Assembly: GCA_027484655.1 (NCBI GenBank)
Contig: JAIXSM010000044.1
Span: 1-64,000, forward strand
Reading direction: 5' to 3'
Source: Hyphomicrobiales bacterium
GTDB lineage: Bacteria; Pseudomonadota; Alphaproteobacteria; Rhizobiales; Beijerinckiaceae
Length of the DNA: 64,000 nt
The position numbers were made by a program, and so were the translations under genes. The notes beneath the pieces are model-generated. The model was not told where the DNA came from. It did no database searches and saw only the letters and a program-made list of their open reading frames with translations. Positions 43,433 to 53,127 of this stretch are shown here, piece after piece (position 1 is the first letter of the stretch; each line of letters opens with the position of its first letter).

Positions 43433-45060
43433 CCGTAACCATCGACGGCGTGTCCCTCACCGGCGCGGATGTCGCCCGCGTCGCCCGCCGCGACGCCTCG
43501 GGCCGCTTTGCGCCGGTGGCGCTTGATCCGGCGGCGCGCGCCCGGGTGGCTGCGACCCGCGCGTGGCTGGACGAGAACTTCATGAACGACGATGCGCCGC
43601 TCATGTACTCGTTCAACACCGGCGTGGGCCTGTTCAAGGACCAGCGCGTCCTGATGAAGGACATGATCGAGTATCAGACGAAGACGGTTTACGCCCACGC
43701 CACCGGCGTCGGCGAGCCGTTCTCCGAGGACGTGGCCCGCGCGACCATGCTGCTGCGGGCGAACGCGTTCGCCTCCAACTACTCCGGCCCGCGGGTGGAG
43801 GTGATTGACCGTCTGCTGGCGTGCCTCAACGCCGGCCTCACGCCGGTCATTCCCCAGCGTGGCTCCGTGGGCGCCTCCGGCGATCTCGCGCCGCTCGCCC
43901 ATATGTCGGGCGCGGTGTGTGGCTTCGAAGAGGCCGAAATGTTCTGGCAGGGCAAGCGTATGCCTGCGCGCGAAGCGCTGGCGGCGGCGGGTCTTTCGCC
44001 CACGTTCGATCTTTCGGCCAAGGATGCGTCCTGCCTCATCAACGGCTCCACCGTGTCGCTCGCCCTTGCGGTGCTGGCGCTGGAGGACTCCCGGCGCATT
44101 CTGAAGGCGGCGGACGTGGCGCTGGCTCTGTCGCTGGAATGTCTGCGCGGCGAGCGCGCGGCGTTCGAGCCACGCGTTCATGCGGCGCGCCCGCACCCCG
44201 GGCAGGCGGCCACCGCCCGCAACGTGCTGCGCATGATCGAGGGGTCGAAGCGCTGCGCCGAGCCCGCGCGCCACGTGGTGTTTCCCGATGAGAACCGCGA
44301 TCCCGCAAAGCCGCCGGCGCCCCGCGTGCAGGATGTCTATTCGCTGCGCTGCGGCCCGCAGGTTCACGGGCCCGTGCGCGAGGCGATCCGCTATGTGGAC
44401 GGGGTGATCGGCGTCGAGACCAATTCGGCCACGGACAACCCGCTCGTTTTCGACAACGGCCGCGGCGGCTACGAGATCATCTCCGGCGGCCACTTCCATG
44501 GCCAGTACGTGGCGCAGGCCATGGACGTGCTGGCGATGGCGATGGCGGATCTGGGCTCGATCTGCGAGCGCCGGCTGGCGCGCCTCGTCGATCCCACCAT
44601 GAGCTATGGCCTGCCGCGCAACCTGCTGGCTGGCAAGCGCGGGCTCAACACGGGCTACGCAACCGTGCAATGCACCATGTCGGCCCTGGTGATGGAGAAC
44701 CGCACGCTCAGCATGCCGGGATCGGTGGATTCCATTCCCGGCAAGTCCAACGCCGAGGACCATGTGTCGAACTCGACGTGGTGCGGCCGCAAGGCGCGCA
44801 CGATCGTGGAAAACGTGGAGCAGATCGTCGCCGGCGAAATTCTGATGGCGGCGCAGGCGCTGACGCTGGTCGAGGACGTGGCGAAGGATCACCCCATCGG
44901 GGTTGGCTCCAGCGCCGCGATGGCCGCCGTGCGCGCGGTGATTGCGCCCGCGCTGTCGGGAGATCGCTGGTACGCGACGGAAATGGGGCAGGCGCTGGAA
45001 CTGGTTCGCTCGGGGGCGATGGTCGCTGCGGTTGAGGCCGCGGTCGGCGCGCTCGATTAA
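43429..45060 (+). CDS. MIO-type aromatic amino acid (histidine-like) ammonia-lyase
   Basis: A 543-residue HAL/PAL-family lyase. Ala149-Ser150-Gly151 in [14 protein letters not shown] can form the MIO prosthetic group. Tyr60 (YSFNTGVG), His90 (VYAHATG), [14 protein letters not shown] and EDHVSNST are the other active-site segments. His90 aligns with the histidine-selective residue of HutH, but SGGHFHG replaces the usual SGGNFH, so the substrate is uncertain. The start overlaps the allC stop (ATGA) and glcB follows after 25 bases, so it belongs to the ureide operon. No other hut genes are near. Confidence 0.88.
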   Translation: MTVTIDGVSLTGADVARVARRDASGRFAPVALDPAARARVAATRAWLDENFMNDDAPLMYSFNTGVGLFKDQRVLMKDMIEYQTKTVYAHATGVGEPFSEDVARATMLLRANAFASNYSGPRVEVIDRLLACLNAGLTPVIPQRGSVGASGDLAPLAHMSGAVCGFEEAEMFWQGKRMPAREALAAAGLSPTFDLSAKDASCLINGSTVSLALAVLALEDSRRILKAADVALALSLECLRGERAAFEPRVHAARPHPGQAATARNVLRMIEGSKRCAEPARHVVFPDENRDPAKPPAPRVQDVYSLRCGPQVHGPVREAIRYVDGVIGVETNSATDNPLVFDNGRGGYEIISGGHFHGQYVAQAMDVLAMAMADLGSICERRLARLVDPTMSYGLPRNLLAGKRGLNTGYATVQCTMSALVMENRTLSMPGSVDSIPGKSNAEDHVSNSTWCGRKARTIVENVEQIVAGEILMAAQALTLVEDVAKDHPIGVGSSAAMAAVRAVIAPALSGDRWYATEMGQALELVRSGAMVAAVEAAVGALD

Positions 45061-45085
45061 TCTTCAAGATTGGGGAGACAGACAG

Positions 45086-47260
45086 ATGGCGAGAGTGATT
45101 GTGGAGGGGTTGCAGGTCGACCCCGGTTTGCATGCATTTGTTGAGAGGGAAGCGCTGCCGGGGTCTGGCGTCTCGTCCGCGGATTTCTGGCGCGGGTTCG
45201 CCGCGCTCGTGCGCGATCTTGCGCCGCGCAACCGGGCGCTGCTTGCAGAGCGCGACCGGTTCCAGGCGGCCATTGACGGCTGGCACCGCGAGCGCGCCGG
45301 CCGCCCTCACGACGCCGCTGCCTACGAGGCATTTCTGCGCGAGATCGGCTACCTGCGTCCGGCCCCGGCGGTCAGCGCCATCGCCACGCAGAACGTGGAT
45401 GATGAAATCGCCCGTATCGCTGGTCCCCAACTCGTGGTGCCCGCCTCCAACGCCCGTTACGCGCTGAACGCGGCCAACGCGCGCTGGGGCTCGCTGTATG
45501 ACGCGCTGTACGGAACCGATGCGGTTTCCGAATCCGACGGCGCTGAGCGCGGCCGCGGCTACAACCCCGTTCGCGGCGCGAAGGTCATCGCCAAGGCCCG
45601 CGAGGCGCTCGACGCCGCGGCGCCGTTGGCGAGCGGCTCGCACGCGCACGCGCAGGGCTACGCCATCGAGGCCGGCGCTCTCGTCGTGACGCTTCCGGGC
45701 GGCGCGCGCACAGGCCTCAAGGAGCCAGCGCAGCTGAAGGGCTACGCCGGGGAGGCTTCCGCGCCGCGCGCCATTCTGCTGGCCCACAACGGCCTTCACA
45801 TGGAAATCGTCATCGACCGTGCGCACCCCATCGGCAAGACCGATCCCGCCGGCGTTGCGGATCTGGCGATGGAAGCGGCCATTTCGACCATCATCGATAT
45901 GGAAGACTCCGTCGCAGCGGTCGATGCCGAAGACAAGACGATCGTCTATCGCAATTGGCTCGGCCTCATGAAAGGCGACCTGACGGCGAACTTCGACAAG
46001 GGCGGCGCCGTTGTGGTGCGCAGCCTCAATGAGGATCGCGTCTATGCCGGGCCGAACGGCGGCGAGGTGCGGCTGCATGGCCGCAGCCTCATGCTGATCC
46101 GCAACGTCGGCCTGCACATGTACACCGACGCCGTGCTCGACGCGGCGGGCGAAGAGATCCCGGAAGGGATGCTCGACGCCGCCGTGAGCGTGCTCATCGC
46201 GCGCCATGACATCAACGCCGCCGGGCGCGTGCGCAATTCGCGCGCAGGCTCGGTCTACATCGTTAAGCCGAAGATGCACGGGCCGGACGAGGTCGCCTTC
46301 GCGGCCGAAACGTTTGCGCGCGTGGAAGATGTGCTCAGCCTGCCGCGCAACACGATCAAGATGGGCATCATGGACGAGGAGCGCCGCACCACGGTCAACC
46401 TCGCCGCGTGCATCGCCGCCGCGTCTGAACGCGTTGTGTTCATCAACACGGGCTTTCTTGACCGCACCGGCGACGAGATCCACACGTCGATGGAAGCCGG
46501 CCCCATGGTGCGCAAGAACGACATGCGCGCCACCGCATGGATCAAGGCCTACGAGGACAACAACGTGGATGTTGGCCTCGCCATGGGCCTTCCCGGCAAG
46601 GCGCAGATCGGCAAGGGCATGTGGGCGGCCCCCGACCGCATGGCCGATATGCTCGACCAGAAGATCGGCCACCCGCGCTCGGGCGCCAACACCGCCTGGG
46701 TGCCCTCGCCCACAGCGGCGACGCTCCACGCGCTGCACTACCACGCGCTCGATGTGTTTGCGCGCCAGCGCGAACTGGCGACCCGCGCGCCGGCGCCGCT
46801 GGGCGACATCCTCACCATCCCGGTCTCACAGTCCAATTTCGCGCCGGAGGCCGTGCAGCAGGAACTGGATAACAACGCCCAGGGCATTCTGGGCTACGTG
46901 GTGCGCTGGATTGATCAGGGCGTGGGCTGCTCCAAGGTGCCTGACATCCACGACGTCGGCCTGATGGAAGATCGCGCGACCCTGCGCATCTCCAGCCAGC
47001 ACATCGCCAACTGGCTGCGCCACGGCGTTTGCGACCGCGACCAGGTGCTTGAGACGATGATGCGCATGGCGGTTGTTGTGGATCGCCAGAACGCAGGCGA
47101 TCCGCTCTACAAGCCCATGGCCCCCGCGTATGACGGCGTTGCGTTCCGCGCCGCCTGCGACCTGGTGTTCAAGGGCTGCGAGCAGCCGAACGGCTACACC
47201 GAGTTCGTTCTGCACGCCCGTCGCCGCGAAGCCAAGGCTGCCGGATCAACTGCTACCTAA
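45086..47260 (+). CDS. glcB: Malate synthase G
   Basis: A 724-residue malate synthase G, the normal length for this monomeric form. Family segments include [20 protein letters not shown] near 165, [33 protein letters not shown] and [13 protein letters not shown]. It condenses glyoxylate with acetyl-CoA to malate. The ATG at 45086 is preceded by GGGGAG. Its place after the ureide genes suggests it disposes of glyoxylate released from allantoate. A strong terminator follows. Confidence 0.95.
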   Translation: MARVIVEGLQVDPGLHAFVEREALPGSGVSSADFWRGFAALVRDLAPRNRALLAERDRFQAAIDGWHRERAGRPHDAAAYEAFLREIGYLRPAPAVSAIATQNVDDEIARIAGPQLVVPASNARYALNAANARWGSLYDALYGTDAVSESDGAERGRGYNPVRGAKVIAKAREALDAAAPLASGSHAHAQGYAIEAGALVVTLPGGARTGLKEPAQLKGYAGEASAPRAILLAHNGLHMEIVIDRAHPIGKTDPAGVADLAMEAAISTIIDMEDSVAAVDAEDKTIVYRNWLGLMKGDLTANFDKGGAVVVRSLNEDRVYAGPNGGEVRLHGRSLMLIRNVGLHMYTDAVLDAAGEEIPEGMLDAAVSVLIARHDINAAGRVRNSRAGSVYIVKPKMHGPDEVAFAAETFARVEDVLSLPRNTIKMGIMDEERRTTVNLAACIAAASERVVFINTGFLDRTGDEIHTSMEAGPMVRKNDMRATAWIKAYEDNNVDVGLAMGLPGKAQIGKGMWAAPDRMADMLDQKIGHPRSGANTAWVPSPTAATLHALHYHALDVFARQRELATRAPAPLGDILTIPVSQSNFAPEAVQQELDNNAQGILGYVVRWIDQGVGCSKVPDIHDVGLMEDRATLRISSQHIANWLRHGVCDRDQVLETMMRMAVVVDRQNAGDPLYKPMAPAYDGVAFRAACDLVFKGCEQPNGYTEFVLHARRREAKAAGSTAT

Positions 47261-47340
47261 GGACGAACCGCATCGTTTCTGCCGCATTTGTAAGCAGAGC
47301 GGTGAAATGCCTGGTCAATGAGGCGGTGTGCCTGAGATAT

Positions 47341-47372
47341 GGGCGCCATCTGCACAGATGGCGCCCGTTTTT
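47341..47372 (+). terminator. Rho-independent terminator after glcB
   Basis: GGGCGCCATCTG at 47341-47352 pairs perfectly with CAGATGGCGCCC at 47355-47366 and is followed by GTTTTTT. It lies 80 bases after the glcB stop and separates the ureide/glcB transcript from the urt genes. Confidence 0.92.
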
Positions 47373-47459
47373 TATCTATCAGGCGCTGCAGAGCGCATGA
47401 ATCGTCTGAAATCGAGCATTTATTGGCCGACTCCAACGATGCGCAGCGCGCGCACCCGG

Positions 47460-47475
47460 TGGCACGCCGCTTGCT
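47460..47475 (+). promoter_or_regulatory. Sigma-54 promoter upstream of urtA
   Basis: TGGCACG at 47460-47466, a four-base spacer and TTGCT at 47471-47475 match the RpoN -24/-12 consensus exactly. The predicted transcription start is near 47485-47490 and the urtA ATG is at 47519. It lies between the glcB terminator and urtA. Sigma-54 with NtrC commonly drives urea uptake and urease genes under nitrogen limitation; a clear NtrC site was not identified. Confidence 0.85.
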
Positions 47476-47518
47476 GGGACTGGTTCGGCAATCGTGCCTT
47501 ACAGGGGTTGGTCCTCTC

Positions 47519-48814
47519 ATGAACTTCAAACTTAATCGGCGCGGCGTTCTCGCCGGCATGGCCGGGGCGGCCATGATGCTTTCGGCGGGCGGGCCTGTCC
47601 TTGCGCAGCAGGAGACGATCAAGGTCGGTGTCCTGCATTCGCTCTCCGGCACCATGGCGATCAGCGAGACCACGCTGAAGGATGTCATGCTGATGCTCAT
47701 CGAGGAGCAGAACAAGAAGGGCGGTCTTCTCGGCCGCAAGCTTGAGGCGGTTGTTGTCGACCCCGCGTCCAACTGGCCGCTGTTCGCCGAAAAGGCGCGC
47801 GAACTCATCACGCAGCACAAGGTCGCCGCCGTGTTCGGCTGCTGGACCTCGGTCTCCCGCAAGTCGGTGCTGCCGGTCTTCAAGGAACTCAACAACATCC
47901 TCTTCTACCCCGTGCAGTACGAGGGTGAGGAGAGCGAGCGCAACGTGTTCTACACCGGCGCCGCGCCGAACCAGCAAGCGATTCCGGCCGTCGATTACCT
48001 GATGAGCAAGGAAGGCGGCGAAGTGAAGCGTTGGGTGCTCGCGGGCACCGACTACGTGTATCCGCGCACCACGAACCGCATCCTTGAGGCCTACCTGCGC
48101 GCCAAGGGCGTTCCCGCCGAAGACATCCTGATCAACTACACGCCGTTCGGCCACTCGGACTGGCAGACGATCGTCTCCGACATCAAGAAGTTCGGCTCGG
48201 CTGGCAAGAAGACCGCGGTCGTGTCGACCATCAACGGCGATGCGAACGTTCCGTTCTACAAGGAGCTGGCGAACCAGGGCATCAAGGCGACCGACATTCC
48301 GGTTGTGGCGTTCTCGGTTGGTGAAGAAGAACTCGCCGGCGTCGACACCTCGAACCTCGTCGGCCACCTTGCCGCGTGGAACTACTTCCAGTCGGTGAAG
48401 GCGCCCGCCAACGCCGAGTTCATCGAGAAGTGGAAGGCGTTCACCAAGAACCCGCGCCGTGTGACGAACGACCCCATGGAAGCCCACTTCATCGGCTTCA
48501 ACATGTGGGTGAAGGCCGTCGAGAAGGCTGGCACGATTGATCCAGACAAGGTGATCGCGGCGCTGCCGGGCACCGAGGCGCCGAACCTGACGGGCGGCAT
48601 TTCGCGCATGCTTCCCAACCACCACATCACCAAGCCGGTGATGATCGGTGAAATCCGCGCCGACGCGCAGTTCGACGTGGTGTGGCGCACGAAGGATCTC
48701 GTTCCCGGCGACGCCTGGTCCGACTTCCTCGAAGGCTCGCGCGATCTCGAGGCCGACTGGGTCGGCAGGAAGTGCGGCAACTTCAACATCAAGACCAACA
48801 GGTGCGGTAACTGA
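47519..48814 (+). CDS. urtA: Urea ABC transporter substrate-binding protein
   Basis: A 431-residue periplasmic receptor of the amide/urea type. The signal sequence carries Arg7-Arg8 before a hydrophobic stretch and ends at VLAQ, so Tat export is possible. The mature part has VGVLHSLSGTMAISE, FGCWTSVSRKSVLPVFKE and NILFYPVQYEGEE, which are characteristic of UrtA/FmdD. It is first in urtABCDE and directly downstream of a sigma-54 promoter. The start at 47519 gives a normal signal peptide. Confidence 0.95.
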   Translation: MNFKLNRRGVLAGMAGAAMMLSAGGPVLAQQETIKVGVLHSLSGTMAISETTLKDVMLMLIEEQNKKGGLLGRKLEAVVVDPASNWPLFAEKARELITQHKVAAVFGCWTSVSRKSVLPVFKELNNILFYPVQYEGEESERNVFYTGAAPNQQAIPAVDYLMSKEGGEVKRWVLAGTDYVYPRTTNRILEAYLRAKGVPAEDILINYTPFGHSDWQTIVSDIKKFGSAGKKTAVVSTINGDANVPFYKELANQGIKATDIPVVAFSVGEEELAGVDTSNLVGHLAAWNYFQSVKAPANAEFIEKWKAFTKNPRRVTNDPMEAHFIGFNMWVKAVEKAGTIDPDKVIAALPGTEAPNLTGGISRMLPNHHITKPVMIGEIRADAQFDVVWRTKDLVPGDAWSDFLEGSRDLEADWVGRKCGNFNIKTNRCGN

Positions 48815-48838
48815 CGCGCTCACGCGCTGACGAGACCG

Positions 48839-48865
48839 GGGGGTCGCCTCACGGCGGCCCCCTTT
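48839..48865 (+). terminator. Intercistronic hairpin between urtA and urtB
   Basis: GGGGGTCGCC at 48839-48848 pairs with GGCGGCCCCC at 48853-48862 through nine Watson-Crick pairs and one G-U, followed by TTT. Such structures after binding-protein genes often reduce downstream transcription or protect the upstream mRNA, keeping the receptor in excess. Confidence 0.75.
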
Positions 48866-48907
48866 GTGTAAAGCTCTTCGATCATCATGTTTCCGCGCGG
48901 AGGAAAA

Positions 48908-50515
48908 ATGTCGTTCGCTCGCGTGCTCTGCGCGCTGCTCTTCTCGGCGCTCGCTTGCCTGTCCATGCCGGATGCCGTACGCGCCGCCGATCTGCCTTCC
49001 GCCCTCACGCGCCTGGCCGCAGATGATTTCACCGAGACCGCGCAGGCGATCGAGGAGATTGCCGATTCTGGCGCGCCCCACGCTGAGGCGATCCTCACGG
49101 CGCTATCAAATGCGCGCCTCTTTATCGAACCCGCCACCAAGAAAGTCTTCTGGCGCACGCCTGCCGGCGTCGTTCATGACGCGCTGAGCGGCGAGCCTGT
49201 CGCCGCTGCGCCCGCCGGGATGGACGTGGTGCGCATCAACAATCGCCTGCGTCGCGTGTTGGCGAACGCCATCGGCGCGCTGACCCTCATGGCGCCTGAG
49301 CCGCAGCGCCGTCGCGCCGCCGCCGAAGCCTTGTTCCGTTCGCGCGATGAGTCCGCGCTGCCGCTGCTTGAAGACGCGCTGAAGGCCGAGAAACTTCCCG
49401 CCGTCGCGCGGGCTTTCCGCGAAGCGCGCGCCTCGATCATGCTTGCGGCGGCTGAGACGCCGAAAGCGCAACGCATCGAATCCATCTCCGTCCTGCGCGA
49501 GCGCGCTGATATGGGCGCCATCGCGTCCCTGCGCTCCATCAACGCCAAGGCGGACGAGCAGGCGAAGGCGCTCGCGGCCGAGGCTGTCGCTGACATCGAG
49601 CAGCGCCTCAAGCTTATCGGATACGTGCAGAACGTGTGGTACGGGCTCTCGCTGGGCTCCGTGCTGCTGCTCGCCGCCATCGGTCTCGCGATCACCTTCG
49701 GCGTGATGGGCGTCATCAACATGGCCCATGGCGAGATGGTGATGCTGGGCGCCTACACCACCTTCATCGTGCAGGAGTTCCTGCGCTCCACTGCGCCGCA
49801 GTGGTTTGATTACTCGCTCGCCATCGCGTTGCCGCTTGCCTTTTTGGTGACCGGCCTTGTGGGCGTCGCCATTGAACGCGGCGTGATCCGCTTTCTCTAT
49901 GGCCGCCCGCTTGAGACGTTGCTCGCCACGTGGGGCATCAGCCTCATCCTGCAGCAAGCGGTTCGCACCGCGTTCGGCCCCACCAACCGCGAGGTCGGTT
50001 CGCCCTCCTACATGTCGGGCGCGTTCGATCTGCTCGGTGTCTCCATCACCTGGGGCCGGCTGTGGATCATCGTTTTTACGCTTGTGGTGTTCGTCGCCCT
50101 GCTGCTCGCTCTCAAGTACACGCCCATGGGGCTGCACATGCGCGCCGTCACCCAGAACAGGCGCATGGCTGCATCCATGGGCATTCGCACGCCGTGGGTT
50201 GACGCGATGACGTTTGGTCTCGGCTCCGGTCTCGCCGGCATCGCCGGGGTGGCGCTGTCGCAGATCGACAACGTGTCGCCGAACCTTGGCCAGACCTACA
50301 TCATCGACTCGTTCATGGTGGTGGTGTTTGGCGGCGTGGGCAACCTCTGGGGCACGCTCGTTTCAGCCTTCGCGCTGGGCGTGGCCAACAAGTTCCTTGA
50401 GCCTATGGCCGGGGCTGTGCTCGCGAAGATTTTCATTCTGGTCCTTCTGATCCTCTTCATCCAGAAGCGCCCCCGTGGACTGTTCGCCCTCAAGGGCAGG
50501 GCGGTGGAAGCATGA
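48908..50515 (+). CDS. urtB: Urea ABC transporter permease UrtB
   Basis: A 535-residue LivH-type permease. After a signal-like N-terminus comes a roughly 200-residue helical extracytoplasmic domain (to about 235), a known trait of UrtB, then eight or so membrane segments with GLAITFGVMGVINMAHGEMVML and FGLGSGLAGIAGVAL. The ATG at 48908 was preferred because GGAGG lies just upstream; ATG 48887 is an alternative. It overlaps urtC by four bases. Confidence 0.93.
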   Translation: MSFARVLCALLFSALACLSMPDAVRAADLPSALTRLAADDFTETAQAIEEIADSGAPHAEAILTALSNARLFIEPATKKVFWRTPAGVVHDALSGEPVAAAPAGMDVVRINNRLRRVLANAIGALTLMAPEPQRRRAAAEALFRSRDESALPLLEDALKAEKLPAVARAFREARASIMLAAAETPKAQRIESISVLRERADMGAIASLRSINAKADEQAKALAAEAVADIEQRLKLIGYVQNVWYGLSLGSVLLLAAIGLAITFGVMGVINMAHGEMVMLGAYTTFIVQEFLRSTAPQWFDYSLAIALPLAFLVTGLVGVAIERGVIRFLYGRPLETLLATWGISLILQQAVRTAFGPTNREVGSPSYMSGAFDLLGVSITWGRLWIIVFTLVVFVALLLALKYTPMGLHMRAVTQNRRMAASMGIRTPWVDAMTFGLGSGLAGIAGVALSQIDNVSPNLGQTYIIDSFMVVVFGGVGNLWGTLVSAFALGVANKFLEPMAGAVLAKIFILVLLILFIQKRPRGLFALKGRAVEA

Positions 50516-51657
50516 TTATCCAGTATCTCCTGTCCCGGTATGAAAAGACGGGCCTCGCCTTCCTTATTGTGATGGCGGCGCTAGCGATCTTTGTTCCGCT
50601 CTCGAATCTCTTCATTCCGCCCTCGTCCGCGTTTCATGTGCCCACACACGTGATGTCGCTCATGGGGAAGTATCTCTGCTTCGCGATCCTCGCGATCTCG
50701 CTTGATCTCGTATGGGGCTACTGCGGCATTCTCTCGCTGGGCCACGGCGCTTTCTTCGCGCTGGGCGGCTACGCCATGGGCATGTACCTGATGCGCCAGA
50801 TCGGCACGCGCGGCGTGTATGCGCACCCGGTCCTGCCAGATTTCATGGTGTTCCTGAACTGGAAGGAGTTGCCCTGGTTCTGGTACGGATTCGATCTGTT
50901 CCCGTTCGCCATCGTCATGGCGCTGTTTGCGCCCGGCCTGCTCGCGTTCGTGTTTGGCTGGCTCGCGTTCCGCTCCCGCGTGACGGGCGTTTACCTGTCC
51001 ATCATCACGCAGGCGCTCACCTATGCGCTGATGCTCGCGTTCTTCCGCAACGACATGGGCTTTGGCGGCAACAACGGCCTCACCGACTTCAAGGACATCC
51101 TCGGCTTTTCGGTGCAGGCGCAGGGGACGCGCGCGACGCTGTTCTTCCTCACCGCTCTCACGCTCATCGGCACGTACATGCTGTGCCGGTGGATGACGAT
51201 CACCTCGTTTGGCAAGGTGCTGGTGGCGGTGCGCGACGCGGAAAGCCGCACGCGCTTCCTTGGCTACCGGGTCGAGCACTACAAGCTTGTCGCGTTCACC
51301 GTATCGGCCGCGCTGGCGGGGCTTGCCGGCGCCTTGTATGTGCCGCAGGTGGGCATCATCAACCCGTCCGAATTTGCGCCTGCCAACTCCATCGAGGCGG
51401 TGGTGTGGGTCGCAACAGGTGGTCGCGGCACGCTGGTGGGCGCGGCGGTGGGCGCCGTCGTGGTCAATTTCGCCAAGACGTGGTTCACGACCGGCGCGCT
51501 GGCGCCTTACTGGTTGTTCGTGCTCGGCGGGATCTTCATCTTCGTGACGCTGGCGATGCCCAGCGGGATTGTTGGAACGCTCCAGCAGTGGGCTGGTCGT
51601 CGGCGGGCCGGCAAGGCGGACGAAGCCAAGCCCCCTGTGGCGCAGGCGGCGGAGTAA
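50512..51657 (+). CDS. urtC: Urea ABC transporter permease UrtC
   Basis: A 381-residue LivM-type permease with about nine membrane segments. Family stretches are ISLDLVWGYCGILSLGHGAFFALGGYAMG and SAALAGLAGALYVPQVGIINP. It forms the inner-membrane channel with UrtB. The start overlaps the urtB stop (ATGA), and urtD begins four bases after its stop. Confidence 0.94.
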   Translation: MIIQYLLSRYEKTGLAFLIVMAALAIFVPLSNLFIPPSSAFHVPTHVMSLMGKYLCFAILAISLDLVWGYCGILSLGHGAFFALGGYAMGMYLMRQIGTRGVYAHPVLPDFMVFLNWKELPWFWYGFDLFPFAIVMALFAPGLLAFVFGWLAFRSRVTGVYLSIITQALTYALMLAFFRNDMGFGGNNGLTDFKDILGFSVQAQGTRATLFFLTALTLIGTYMLCRWMTITSFGKVLVAVRDAESRTRFLGYRVEHYKLVAFTVSAALAGLAGALYVPQVGIINPSEFAPANSIEAVVWVATGGRGTLVGAAVGAVVVNFAKTWFTTGALAPYWLFVLGGIFIFVTLAMPSGIVGTLQQWAGRRRAGKADEAKPPVAQAAE

Positions 51658-51661
51658 CCCG

Positions 51662-52420
51662 ATGACCAACGAGAAAGTCACCTCCGCCCTGCTGTATCTC
51701 GACGGCGTGAGCGTCAGTTTTGACGGCTACAAGGCGATCCGCAACCTCTCCCTGTTCATCGAACCCGGCGAGATGCGCGCGATCATCGGCCCCAACGGCG
51801 CCGGTAAAACCACGATGATGGACATCGTGACGGGCAAGACCCGTCCCGATGAGGGTGACGTGCTGTTTGATCGCGGCCAGCATGATCTCACCAAGCTCGA
51901 CGAGACCGCCATCACCGAGCTTGGCATCGGCCGCAAGTTCCAGAAGCCCACGGTGTTCGAGAGCCACACCGTCGCCGACAACGTGCTGCTGGCGCTGAAA
52001 GGCCCGCGCGGGCCGTTCGCCTCGCTGTTTGGCTGGCGCAACAAGGTGGAGCGGGAGAAAATCGATTCAATTCTCACCACCACAGGCCTCATCGACCACC
52101 GGGACCGCCTTGCGGGCGAAATCTCCCACGGTCAGAAGCAGTGGCTGGAAATCGGCATGTTGCTCGCGCAGGATCCCGCCATTCTGCTCGTCGACGAACC
52201 CGTGGCCGGCATGACCGACGCGGAGACCGAGCAGACGGCGGCGCTGCTGCGCGATATCAACCAGTCGCACACCGTCATCGTCGTCGAGCACGACATGACG
52301 TTCGTGCGCGCGCTCAACTGCAAGGTGACGTGCCTTCACGAAGGCTCTGTGCTGGCGGAAGGCTCCATCGACAAGGTGGCCTCCGACGAGCGCGTCATCG
52401 AAGTGTATCTCGGACGCTGA
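51662..52420 (+). CDS. urtD: Urea ABC transporter ATPase UrtD
   Basis: A 252-residue LivG-type ATPase. Walker A is GPNGAGKTT at residues 43-51; the signature region reads EISHGQKQWLEIG, with SHGQ in place of SGGQ as is usual for UrtD; Walker B is AILLVDEP. It energises urea import together with UrtE. The start at 51662 follows urtC by four bases. Confidence 0.94.
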   Translation: MTNEKVTSALLYLDGVSVSFDGYKAIRNLSLFIEPGEMRAIIGPNGAGKTTMMDIVTGKTRPDEGDVLFDRGQHDLTKLDETAITELGIGRKFQKPTVFESHTVADNVLLALKGPRGPFASLFGWRNKVEREKIDSILTTTGLIDHRDRLAGEISHGQKQWLEIGMLLAQDPAILLVDEPVAGMTDAETEQTAALLRDINQSHTVIVVEHDMTFVRALNCKVTCLHEGSVLAEGSIDKVASDERVIEVYLGR

Positions 52421-52431
52421 GGGACAAGCCC

Positions 52432-53127
52432 ATGCTCAAGGTCGACAACATCGATCTCGCCTACGGCGCGGCCCGCGTGCTGCGATCCGTCAGCGTGGAA
52501 GCCGCCGTTGGTCAGGTGTCCTGCGTGCTGGGACGCAACGGCGTCGGTAAGACGTCGCTGCTGCGCGCCATTGTCGGCCATCAGCCGATCAGCGCCGGTT
52601 CCATCCATGTGGGCGGCGCCGACATCTCGCGCCTGCCCGCGTTCGAGCGCGCCCGGCGCGGGGTCGCCTATGTCCCCCAGGGGCGCGAAATATTCCCGCT
52701 GCTTACTGTGCGCGAAAATCTGGAGACGGGGTTTGCGCCGCTGCCGCGCCGCGAGCGCTACATCCCGGATGAGATTTTCGAACTGTTTCCAGTGCTTGGG
52801 CAGATGATGCATCGCCGCGGCGGTGATCTGTCCGGCGGCCAGCAGCAGCAGCTCGCCATTGGCCGCGCGCTGGTGACCCGGCCCAAGCTGCTTGTGCTTG
52901 ATGAGCCGACCGAGGGAATCCAGCCCTCCGTCATCAAGGACATTGGCCGGGCGATTGACTACTTGCGTCGCAAGGGCGACATGGCCATCCTGCTGGTGGA
53001 GCAATATTTCGATTTCGCGCGTGAACTCGCCGACCGATTCATCGTGCTGGAGCGCGGCGAGGTGGTGATGGCCGGGACGGACGCCGACCTGAAGGGCGAT
53101 GATGTACGCAGCCGCATTGCGATCTGA
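52432..53127 (+). CDS. urtE: Urea ABC transporter ATPase UrtE
   Basis: A 231-residue LivF-type ATPase. Walker A is GRNGVGKTS at residues 34-42, followed by the signature LSGGQQQQLAIGRAL and Walker B LLVLDEPTEGIQPS, which is typical of UrtE. It starts 11 bases after urtD. Its 3' end overlaps the start of ureD by 29 bases, linking transport and urease in one transcript. Confidence 0.94.
   Translation: MLKVDNIDLAYGAARVLRSVSVEAAVGQVSCVLGRNGVGKTSLLRAIVGHQPISAGSIHVGGADISRLPAFERARRGVAYVPQGREIFPLLTVRENLETGFAPLPRRERYIPDEIFELFPVLGQMMHRRGGDLSGGQQQQLAIGRALVTRPKLLVLDEPTEGIQPSVIKDIGRAIDYLRRKGDMAILLVEQYFDFARELADRFIVLERGEVVMAGTDADLKGDDVRSRIAI

Noticed and set aside
47420-49081. 553-codon minus-strand open frame
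   Set aside because: Antisense to urtA; Arg/His/Val-rich product without recognisable domain.
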